This document shows, piece after piece, positions 16,747-23,785 of a stretch of 34,155 nt of DNA. This stretch comes from a virus. Below the pieces are notes generated by a model. The model did not search any database. It had not been told where the DNA came from and saw only the letters and a program-made list of their open reading frames with translations. The stretch's first letter is position 1. Each line of letters starts with the position of its first letter. The translations under genes were made by a program, and so were the position numbers. Location: positions 1-34,155 of the IMG/VR virus record IMGVR_UViG_3300042328_002602. One strand, given 5' to 3'.

Positions 16747-17050
16747 AAAACTGAGCCTTTATTTTGTAGGGCTTGTTGATTACTTTATTATAATACACCC
16801 TACAATCTTTTATCACATCCTCATTCCAACTGTTCCAATCCATGAGATGCCCAAAAACAAAATGGCACGTTTTACATAAAGTGATTAAATTTTTTGGATC
16901 TAATTCTTTTGATTGATCCACATTTACAGGGACTATATGATGAACTTGAAGATTCTTAATAGATGCGCATGATTGACAAAATGATTCTTTTTTTAGATGA
17001 TCAAGTCTAGTTTTTTTCCACTTATATGACCTGGATAGTATAGAAAACAT
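16673..17050 (-). CDS. HNH endonuclease
   Basis: The start is set at the ATG at 17050, which overlaps the preceding stop (TGATG). The product of 125 residues contains a zinc-ribbon type HNH motif: CQSC near residues 25-28, LQVHHIVPV with the two histidines at 37-38, the asparagine in PKNLITL, and CKTCH near 59-63. This is the typical HNH nuclease with two zinc-binding cysteine pairs that cleaves DNA; free-standing copies in phages are homing endonucleases or act in packaging. Its 3' end runs 74 bases into the secreted-protease gene in a different frame, which suggests insertion next to, or read-through over, an older junction. Tail residues after 90 are not part of the HNH domain and are rich in aromatic residues. 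Confidence 0.85.
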   Translation of the reverse strand: MFSILSRSYKWKKTRLDHLKKESFCQSCASIKNLQVHHIVPVNVDQSKELDPKNLITLCKTCHFVFGHLMDWNSWNEDVIKDCRVYYNKVINKPYKIKAQFYDKNIFGTISNNIWNFIFFWNNRS

Positions 17051-17610
17051 CAAATTTTATACTCATGATTAGGATCATATGTTAAAAATGATGCTATTGT
17101 ATATCTAACTCCTTTTGTTATTTTTGTTACGCCATGTAAACAATCTAATCCGCCTGTGTGTATAGCATTATAACCTACTTTTGGCAGTACTTGCAGATTA
17201 TCTTTATTAGGATAATATAAAATTCCACCTTCAAAATCTTCATTCAAAAAAGTAACAGTTCCAAAATCTCTCCAAGGAAATGGATGTTGACTACCATTTG
17301 GCTCAACAGCATCAGCATGAGGATGCAACTCGTATCCTTCTGTCCATCTTACTATGTGTAGACTATCTATATATAAAGGTTTTTCTATATTAGATTGTTT
17401 AATAAACTCAGATATCATATAATCTTTACCACTCTTAATTATATTTATAATTTCTTCATCTTTAATTTGGTTAATATATATTTGTCTACCTTGCCAATAA
17501 TTAGATCCTAATTCACCAAAATCGGATTGATGACTATTGATATAATCTATAATCTTAGTTGTATTTGGTTTAATGATTTTATTTTCAAAGATAATTGGTT
17601 TGTCATTCAC
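17050..17610 (-). CDS. 2OG-Fe(II) oxygenase (prolyl-hydroxylase-like)
   Basis: I take a GTG start at 17610 because a strong GAAGAGG ribosome site lies about 6 bases ahead of it; an ATG at 17625 is a second option. The product of 186 residues has the jelly-roll iron site: H and D in ELHPHADAV, the distal histidine in CLHGVTKI and the 2-oxoglutarate arginine in GVRYTIASFL. PFPWRDFGTVTFLNEDFEGG and LYYPNK are the P4H-like strands. Such enzymes hydroxylate proteins, lipids or sugars using iron, oxygen and 2-oxoglutarate. It overlaps the GDPD-like gene by 8 bases (start inside its end) and the HNH gene by one. Substrate unknown, possibly a phage structural protein. Confidence 0.85.
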   Translation of the reverse strand: MNDKPIIFENKIIKPNTTKIIDYINSHQSDFGELGSNYWQGRQIYINQIKDEEIINIIKSGKDYMISEFIKQSNIEKPLYIDSLHIVRWTEGYELHPHADAVEPNGSQHPFPWRDFGTVTFLNEDFEGGILYYPNKDNLQVLPKVGYNAIHTGGLDCLHGVTKITKGVRYTIASFLTYDPNHEYKI

Positions 17611-18064
17611 GTAACACCTCTTCATAAAAAAATATATTATCAGTACATATTCCACGACTACGTTTCAGTATATCTATATGATAATCAAATAGTTCTGGTA
17701 AAACACAAATTGTATTATTATCCAATTCGCTACCTGGATATGCCCAAATGATTTGTTTAGACGTTAATGTATATTTATCATTTTCGTGGAAAAAATAATT
17801 TAATATACCATATAGATTATTGCATCGACTAAACGCTTGTAAATTTTTGCAATGAATCCATAGCTTATTGGAATATTTTATTAGCCAATCGGTTTTAATT
17901 ATGTATTGCGGAGCATCATGTCCAAGATACCAATTGTTATCAATATATCTAATATCTATTTCAACGTCATAACCAAGAGATATGACATTTTTAATAGTGT
18001 CTGGATGATTTTCTTTGTCTTCTATCTTTTCTTTTACATTACCTCTATGAGAAATTAGTATCAT
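17603..18064 (-). CDS. GDPD-like phosphodiesterase
   Basis: A 153-residue protein beginning MILISHRGNV, followed by HPDTIKNVISLGYDVEIDIR and YLGHDAPQY. These match the catalytic HR, ExD and HD elements of glycerophosphodiester phosphodiesterase TIM barrels. It is shorter than full GDPD enzymes (about 240 or more), so strands late in the barrel are missing or compressed. Short versions are found in glycan loci next to nucleotidyltransferase/HAD genes, as here. It overlaps the HAD-nucleotidyltransferase fusion gene by 20 bases. It may hydrolyse a phosphodiester in a surface glycan or its precursor, but enzymatic competence is uncertain. No signal peptide. Confidence 0.75.
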   Translation of the reverse strand: MILISHRGNVKEKIEDKENHPDTIKNVISLGYDVEIDIRYIDNNWYLGHDAPQYIIKTDWLIKYSNKLWIHCKNLQAFSRCNNLYGILNYFFHENDKYTLTSKQIIWAYPGSELDNNTICVLPELFDYHIDILKRSRGICTDNIFFYEEVLRE

Positions 18065-19421
18065 GATTTTGTAAAAAATATTGTAGATCTTCTGGAGTTC
18101 CTAATCCCCACATGCCTTCGATATTAAATATTGCTATTTTTTTCCCATCCTCTATAGCCTCATTAAATACTGGGCAAACATAAAATTCATTATTATGTCT
18201 TTTATTTTTTCGTATCATTTGCTCTGCATATTTTACATAATCAGAACCCTTTTTCCAATAGTATATCCCAACTGTTGCTATGTCAGATATTGGATTTTTT
18301 TCTGCAACTTCCGTTACAAATCCTTTATCGTCCACTTTAACAAAAGACCATTTTGGATGAGTAGATTTAAAGGTTAATATGCCAGCATCTACATCTTGTT
18401 CTTGCATTTTGTACATAAACTCACTGCTGTTCCAATCAACATATTGATCAGAGTTGGCAATAATCAAAGGATTATCATTATTTATTAATTCTTTAGCCAA
18501 CAGAGTTGTACAAGCAGCGCCATCTGTTACTGAATCTACAGTGATAATATTAGTATTATTAGCTTTAACAATTAAAGGCAATAGACTATTTAAATTATAT
18601 TTCTCAGAATGTAATTTTTGTACTATAAAAGTATGGGGACTATCAAATGACAGATTTTCAACTATCATTTGTATCATCGGCTTTCCACGAACATCAATAA
18701 GAGGTTTAGGAAATGTATATCCGGCTTTTTCAAAACGACTACCAGCCCCGGCCATGGGTATCAAAACATTTAATTTAGAATCTTGCCACATGATCTGATC
18801 GTTACTTCTTGTGTTGTACGAATCTATAATCTGAAATAGATTACTATTACTGAGGTCATTTGAATTTTTTACTCTATATATATTAGATCCGGATCTTTTA
18901 GCTGCAAGTAGACCGTGGGGAGAATCTTCAATTATTAATGTCTCTTTAGGCAAAACGCCAAAAGAGATCATTGCTTTCCAATACATTTCAGGATATGGTT
19001 TTGATTTCTCCACATCTTCATTACTAATAATTAAATCAATATATTTTATGATTTGTAGTTTACATACAGCTCCATATATTGTTTTTCTAATAGAATTAGA
19101 ACAAATAGCAATCTTATAATTAGCTTTTGATAATTGTGTAATCTGATCTAATAGTTTAGTATTAGGTACTAAGTTAGATAATTTTTCATGAGTTATGTTT
19201 TGTTTTTTAGTCCAAATTTCATTATGTAAATGTTCTGGCAAATCTTTCTCTTTACTTAAAAGATTTAATTTTTCTTTTGTTTTTAGCCCATCATATTTAC
19301 TAATATGCTCGTCCCACGTTATTTTATAGCTATCAGCTAAAACTTCATTCAAAGCATCATAATGTATCTGTTTTGCGTCCAACAGAACACCATCTAAATC
19401 AAATATAATAAGTTTAATCAT
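18045..19421 (-). CDS. HAD phosphatase fused to nucleotidyltransferase
   Basis: A 458-residue two-domain protein. Residues 1-200 form a HAD domain of beta-phosphoglucomutase type: D8 and D10 in IIFDLDGVL, S108 in AICSNS, K141 in EKSKPYPEMY, and E165/D166 in IIEDSPHG. A linker around 200-215 leads to a nucleotidyltransferase domain: LIPMAGAGSRFEKAGYTFPK with the GxGxRF nucleotide loop, then GKPMIQMIV, NSDQYVDW (metal aspartate) and GTPEDL near the C-terminus. Together they fit making an NDP-activated sugar or polyol phosphate, with the phosphatase removing a phosphate earlier in the path. It overlaps the GDPD-like gene by 20 bases and the next gene by 4. Which nucleotide and sugar are used cannot be read here. 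Confidence 0.85.
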   Translation of the reverse strand: MIKLIIFDLDGVLLDAKQIHYDALNEVLADSYKITWDEHISKYDGLKTKEKLNLLSKEKDLPEHLHNEIWTKKQNITHEKLSNLVPNTKLLDQITQLSKANYKIAICSNSIRKTIYGAVCKLQIIKYIDLIISNEDVEKSKPYPEMYWKAMISFGVLPKETLIIEDSPHGLLAAKRSGSNIYRVKNSNDLSNSNLFQIIDSYNTRSNDQIMWQDSKLNVLIPMAGAGSRFEKAGYTFPKPLIDVRGKPMIQMIVENLSFDSPHTFIVQKLHSEKYNLNSLLPLIVKANNTNIITVDSVTDGAACTTLLAKELINNDNPLIIANSDQYVDWNSSEFMYKMQEQDVDAGILTFKSTHPKWSFVKVDDKGFVTEVAEKNPISDIATVGIYYWKKGSDYVKYAEQMIRKNKRHNNEFYVCPVFNEAIEDGKKIAIFNIEGMWGLGTPEDLQYFLQNHDTNFS

Positions 19422-20164
19422 TTTGATATAATTTTCATACGAATACTATTATTAATAGTTGGGATATAGTTACTATTCCATAAATACTCAGATATTAGCC
19501 CTTCTGGATGCTGAGGAAATATATTTTGATTTAATAAATACGATTCATATATATTACTATAATAATCCATTGCCTCAGAAGTTCCGTGGGCGAATTGATC
19601 ATTTGGCATATATTTAGGGCCGATAGTATCCAAAATATTTTTCATATTATTATTAAATGGCTTGTCTATATTTTCATTTGGAGCTAAATACAAAGGATAA
19701 TCTGTCAAAAGTTTTAAATGCTCAAAGAACAAATCAAATCTGCATCGTATAACTACATCATATTTAAAATCGTAATTAATTTCATATTGTTTTTTTAGAT
19801 TATTACTTTGATAAATACTATAATACATCATAATAGCATTAAAAAATTTAACATTATTATTAGATGACAATTTATTGATAAAAAAATCTTTATCTGGATA
19901 TTCTACTAAAATTTTTTTTGGACTATATAATGAAAATAATTTTGAATTTATAAGATAATTATCATTTAAATACTTATCATAATTAGAGATATTATATTCT
20001 TTACAATAATGTAAATTGTCTGGAGTTTTTGGATATAGCCCATTATATAGCCATGTATGTATAAAAATATCGCAATTATATGGTTTAATTATATTAATAT
20101 ACTGGCTATCGAAACATTTTTCGTATGCTCTAGTCTGACCAGATAGACATAAAGCTATTCTCAT
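19418..20164 (-). CDS. Putative glycan-locus protein with SGQTR motif
   Basis: A 248-residue protein. IALCLSGQTRAYEKCF at the start, CDIFIHTWLYNGLY a little later and YDVVIRCRFDLFFEHL in the middle form a pattern I have seen in uncharacterised transferase-like proteins of surface-glycan and giant-virus loci; the CRFD could play the role of an acidic donor-site motif. GPKYMPNDQFAHGTSEAMD and QHPEGLISEYLW are further conserved-looking blocks. There is no signal peptide. It overlaps the DUF6065 gene and the HAD fusion gene by 4 bases each. Glycosyltransferase activity is an inference only. Confidence 0.55.
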   Translation of the reverse strand: MRIALCLSGQTRAYEKCFDSQYINIIKPYNCDIFIHTWLYNGLYPKTPDNLHYCKEYNISNYDKYLNDNYLINSKLFSLYSPKKILVEYPDKDFFINKLSSNNNVKFFNAIMMYYSIYQSNNLKKQYEINYDFKYDVVIRCRFDLFFEHLKLLTDYPLYLAPNENIDKPFNNNMKNILDTIGPKYMPNDQFAHGTSEAMDYYSNIYESYLLNQNIFPQHPEGLISEYLWNSNYIPTINNSIRMKIISK

Positions 20165-20913
20165 TTATCTAATCCTGTTTGATGATCAGAAAATTTATTG
20201 TCATAAATATCTACTCCCCTCCAATATCTTTTTCCATTTCTATGTTTTTTTTGTTGATCAATAGTTGATCTTTCAACACCAAAAGCTTTAGCGCATTCTC
20301 TTTCTTTTTGTATGCTTTCATTATCGAATACTTTTGTTGCATCTACAATGCTATATTTATCTATAAAATGTCTTGGATATGGTATAATACAACCAATATA
20401 ATCTTCTTTATTTATTTTTATAGTATGATTAGGTCTTGTAATTCTTAGATTATATGTAAAATCTCTTCGCAAATTATCGGTTTCGACAACGCCTGTCATA
20501 TGATATATACCATCTATAATATAATTTGGTGGATTTATTGTCATCAAATTAATTCCTGGAGATGTTCTTAATTGATATGGCATTTGTATTGTAAAAGTAC
20601 CCATTCCGAAATGAGCTTTTATAGATTGTAGATTATGTGTTTTTTTATATTCTTCTTCTGGAGTTAATATATTGACTTTGACTGACTCAACAGCATTTCC
20701 TCCATCCCAAATTACTTCAAAATCATATAAAGATTTTACTACAAATCCATATTGATTACCAATAACTAATGGTAAACAATGATAAGCATGATCAATAAAC
20801 CAGCTTCTTTTTGAAGAACCCTTTAGAGACTGAAATACACTATCTATATAGTCTTGAGTTTGCCATTGTGGCTCGTAAGAAATAGCCACAATATTAGTTT
20901 CTGGAATTATCAT
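20161..20913 (-). CDS. DUF6065-like protein
   Basis: A 250-residue protein starting at ATG 20913 behind a clear AAGGAG ribosome site. The block WFIDHAYHCLPLVIGNQYGF with FEVIWDGG is what I associate with DUF6065, a family scattered over bacteria and phages with unknown function. TFTIQMPYQLRTSPGINLMT and DYIGCIIPYPRHFID follow, a beta-rich arrangement. The C-terminus, RECAKAFGVERSTIDQQKKH with KRYWRGVD, is charged. It overlaps the SGQTR gene by 4 bases. Known family members occur near oxygenases and sugar genes, which agrees with this context, but no reaction can be assigned. Confidence 0.6.
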   Translation of the reverse strand: MIIPETNIVAISYEPQWQTQDYIDSVFQSLKGSSKRSWFIDHAYHCLPLVIGNQYGFVVKSLYDFEVIWDGGNAVESVKVNILTPEEEYKKTHNLQSIKAHFGMGTFTIQMPYQLRTSPGINLMTINPPNYIIDGIYHMTGVVETDNLRRDFTYNLRITRPNHTIKINKEDYIGCIIPYPRHFIDKYSIVDATKVFDNESIQKERECAKAFGVERSTIDQQKKHRNGKRYWRGVDIYDNKFSDHQTGLDK

Positions 20914-20915
20914 CT

Positions 20916-20937
20916 AATACTCCTTATAGAGAGTATT
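20916..20937 (-). promoter_or_regulatory. Hairpin overlapping stop and ribosome-binding site
   Basis: AATACTC (20916-20922) and GAGTATT (20931-20937) are perfect 7-base arms around an 8-base loop. The hairpin covers the stop codon of the actin-like gene and the AAGGAG ribosome site of the DUF6065 gene, whose GAG is paired in the stem. Ribosomes finishing the actin-like gene would melt it and couple translation of the second gene. This is inference from the sequence. Confidence 0.45.
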
Positions 20938-21937
20938 ATAGTACTTGAGATGCTATTAAGCAACCTTTCGCTACAGCATGAAGAGGATCGTTGGCATGAA
21001 CAACTTCTTTAATTGGTACAGGAAAATTATTATCTATTAATTTTTGATGAAATGTTTCAACGTATCCTTTTGCTAATGATGTGCCGCCAGCGATAACAAC
21101 TTTTAGAGGTTCTTTAAATTTTGGTAAAGATTTATGGTTTACTAATGTTATACTCAAATGTTTAGTGGTATAATCTATTAATCTTTCATAATACGAACAG
21201 ACCGCTTGAAGCACAGGACTATCACTAGCCTCACCTATTCTGTAAGAACCATGTTCTTTTTCTGCTTGGACTACACTATCTGGTTCGCCTATAGCAACAG
21301 CCACCATTCGATCAATCCAGTCTCCAGATTTGGTTGTACTAAAAGTTACTGTTGGTTCACCATTTAACATAACACAAACATTAGTCATACCAGCCCCACA
21401 ACTGACTCCAATCCCAGTATAATCATTTTCTTCTAATCCAGCATAGCATAGAGCTTCTGCTTCATTAATCGCTCTAGCATCATAACCCTGCTCTGCTAAT
21501 ATTGTTTTTACAACATCTTCATGATATCCAACATCAAAATCATCATCTTCTTGATCAACTGGCTGCGCCGGTTTACAAAATATTAATTTTTCGCCTGACT
21601 CTGAAGCCTTCCCGACTACTTCTTTCAGAATAAAAGCTAGTACTTTTTTTGCTTCTTTCTCTTTTGACGACACAACACCTTTATACATAGGTCTTTTTGC
21701 GCTATCGTTTCTTTCTATGGCTTTTTCTATAGCATCTTTTCCTAAGAGAATAAAAGAATTGTCACTATCTTTAATAAATACTTTACCGTTTAATCCTTTT
21801 TCTATCATCTTAGTAGCAACAGGAGTTGTCGGTTTTATAATGTAAAAAGCATCTCTAAAATCGGTATACTTAATACCTTCATCGTTCTGCTCTGCTAAAA
21901 CAATAAAACTTGTACCCACGTCTAAGCCTTTAGCCAT
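20936..21937 (-). CDS. Actin-like ATPase (MreB/ParM/Hsp70 fold)
   Basis: A 333-residue actin-fold protein. Phosphate-1 motif is GLDVGTSFIVLAE at 4-16; connect-1 is AINEAEALCYAGL around 157-168; phosphate-2 is IGVSCGAGMTNVCVML near 176-191, and the adenosine motif is VVIAGGTSLAKGYVETF near 285. TTKSGDWIDRMVA resembles the MreB and Hsp70 strand before subdomain IIA. The protein could be a filament former in the style of ParM or MreB, or a chaperone-like relative. A GGAGAAG ribosome site lies before the ATG. It is followed by a gene for a small membrane-anchored protein upstream on the same transcript. Filament formation in phage segregation is only an inference. Confidence 0.85.
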   Translation of the reverse strand: MAKGLDVGTSFIVLAEQNDEGIKYTDFRDAFYIIKPTTPVATKMIEKGLNGKVFIKDSDNSFILLGKDAIEKAIERNDSAKRPMYKGVVSSKEKEAKKVLAFILKEVVGKASESGEKLIFCKPAQPVDQEDDDFDVGYHEDVVKTILAEQGYDARAINEAEALCYAGLEENDYTGIGVSCGAGMTNVCVMLNGEPTVTFSTTKSGDWIDRMVAVAIGEPDSVVQAEKEHGSYRIGEASDSPVLQAVCSYYERLIDYTTKHLSITLVNHKSLPKFKEPLKVVIAGGTSLAKGYVETFHQKLIDNNFPVPIKEVVHANDPLHAVAKGCLIASQVL

Positions 21938-21950
21938 GTTTCTTCTCCAG

Positions 21951-22256
21951 TCATTTTTTTAGATTTTTTAGCTTATTTATAGAATCAGTAATATTTTCCG
22001 TAGATTGTTTTGATGTTGCTAGTTTATCGTATTTTTTTTCTAAATTATCAGTAATAATTTTTGGAATAAATTTTGTTTCATCAATATCGACCATAGACAT
22101 TCCTTCTTTTTTCTTTAAATTCTGATTATTGGATAAGTATCTATCTGTAATATTTATTGTATTAATAGAAGATATTTTGCCTAAAATATATCCGATAAAT
22201 AAACTTATAATATTTAAAATTAGTAATATTAATATAATTATATTGCTATTATTCAT
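21951..22256 (-). CDS. Small membrane-anchored protein
   Basis: A 101-residue protein with one N-terminal transmembrane segment: IIILILLILNIISLFIGYIL runs from about 5 to 24 and is followed by a lysine and a polar cytoplasmic or periplasmic tail. The tail has a conserved-looking IDETKFIPKIITDNLEKKYD and a lysine-rich end. I do not recognise a family. It ends 13 bases before the start of the actin-like gene, so the two are probably made together. A membrane anchor for the actin-like protein is one possible role. No clear ribosome site is visible, which lowers confidence somewhat. Confidence 0.6.
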   Translation of the reverse strand: MNNSNIIILILLILNIISLFIGYILGKISSINTINITDRYLSNNQNLKKKEGMSMVDIDETKFIPKIITDNLEKKYDKLATSKQSTENITDSINKLKNLKK

Positions 22257-22279
22257 AATTGTCTTTTAATATACACCAT

Positions 22280-23785
22280 TTATATGAAGACGCCAAAATG
22301 ATCTTTTATAGAAAAATTAAAGTACTTATTGTACTCTGGGTCATTTTCTATCGACCAGTATTTTATTTTATCATCTGGTAAAGGCCATCTTTCTATTAGG
22401 TTTGGATTTTTTCTAAAATATTTCCATTGTCTATTAACAGAATATGCTGGGCCAGAATGAAACCAATTAACAAGACATGATCTATCATAATCACATCCTA
22501 TAAATGCATGATATGAATTATGAGTAATTTCAAATATAAATAATCTATTATTAATAGGCTCTATAGTTTTTATCAGTCCTCCATTATAGCTAGAGTATAT
22601 TCCTGTTCCACCGCCATCGTATGAACTATTATCGTTATTAAAATAATATATCATAGCTATTGTTCGCATAACTTTGATTGTGTCAGGATTAGTTTCGGTA
22701 TCGTCAGTATAATTAGTTCCTCCAGTACATACAAATTTATTATTGCTATTTATAAATGAAACTATATTCATATCTCTATGAATAAAACCGCTTTTAGATG
22801 GACTTTTATGAAAATGAACAGATGGTGCAACGTGTTTTGTTGTTACAATATTAAAAGTTTTTTCAACAAAATTTTTTAATTCTTCTGATGCAAAAAAATC
22901 ATAGCCATCCACTAGTTCTTTTGTAGACAAACCATAAATATATGCATCATAATTACTAGTTGCGTTTTTTTGATTTTTATATGGAACTGTTTTAGATATA
23001 AATATTGAAAATTTATTACATAATGATGCATAGATATTATCATTAAATAAATTATCTATAATAATATGATTAAATGGTTCATTAAATTTTTGTATTGTTA
23101 ATAGTTTTGATTCGTAATGATGTATCTTACATTCATATCTATATTTTACAACACTTAAACCCTCTCTATTCACAGATATAATTTTTTCATAGCTATCTTT
23201 TTGTATATAATTATATAATAATACAGTTAATTTTCTAACTGATATAAGATTTGTATTTGCTAAAACTTTTGAATTATCATGTGTCCAATATATAGTCCCA
23301 TCTTTTTCATAAAATCTTCCTGTATAATCATTTGATCCATATACTATTGGTGGTCTTACAACACACACATTATCAAAATTTATAGCATAATTTTCTAACT
23401 CTTCTTTATTTTTACAATATTCAAATATATTATTATTTTCAAAATTTTCTTTTGATTGTTTATCAGTCCCATCAGCACATGTTGTTGATATCAAAATATA
23501 TTTTTTACAATTTATATTGGGATGTATTTTTTTAAAATCGCCAAGATTATAGCAAGAAAAATCTACTACTAAATCGAATGATGAGTCGTGTAGATTCTCG
23601 CATTCTCCATTATATCTATCTATATAGATATGTTTAATTTTATCCTTAAATAAATCTGGATTTGTAATCCCTCTATTTGCAAGATATATATCAGATTTAG
23701 AATTTTGTAATAATAAATATTCTACAAAATCCCTACCTAACATTTGTGTACCGCCAATAATTAGAATTTTTTTATAGTTTATCAT
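22280..23785 (-). CDS. SDR (epimerase) domain fused to 2OG-Fe(II) oxygenase domain
   Basis: A 501-residue fusion. Residues 1-215 are an extended SDR: GGTQMLGRDF at 11-20 as NAD(P) loop, STTCADG near 100 as active strand and YCKNK at 123-127 as the tyrosine/lysine pair; the sequence ending near 215 is shorter than a typical epimerase. Residues about 230-460 show an oxygenase: FNHIIIDNLFND as opening, H336 and D338 in GFIHRDMN for iron, GGGTGIYS in the middle, RLFIFEITHNSYHAFIG with H426 as third iron ligand. One chain may join sugar oxidation/epimerisation to hydroxylation. It overlaps the DUF1501 gene by 4 bases. I know of no common named fusion like this, so it is worth attention. Confidence 0.75.
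   Translation of the reverse strand: MINYKKILIIGGTQMLGRDFVEYLLLQNSKSDIYLANRGITNPDLFKDKIKHIYIDRYNGECENLHDSSFDLVVDFSCYNLGDFKKIHPNINCKKYILISTTCADGTDKQSKENFENNNIFEYCKNKEELENYAINFDNVCVVRPPIVYGSNDYTGRFYEKDGTIYWTHDNSKVLANTNLISVRKLTVLLYNYIQKDSYEKIISVNREGLSVVKYRYECKIHHYESKLLTIQKFNEPFNHIIIDNLFNDNIYASLCNKFSIFISKTVPYKNQKNATSNYDAYIYGLSTKELVDGYDFFASEELKNFVEKTFNIVTTKHVAPSVHFHKSPSKSGFIHRDMNIVSFINSNNKFVCTGGTNYTDDTETNPDTIKVMRTIAMIYYFNNDNSSYDGGGTGIYSSYNGGLIKTIEPINNRLFIFEITHNSYHAFIGCDYDRSCLVNWFHSGPAYSVNRQWKYFRKNPNLIERWPLPDDKIKYWSIENDPEYNKYFNFSIKDHFGVFI

Noticed and set aside
18454-18798. Plus-strand frame of 114 codons within the nucleotidyltransferase domain
   Set aside because: Antisense to a clear domain with nucleotide-binding loop; an accidental open frame.
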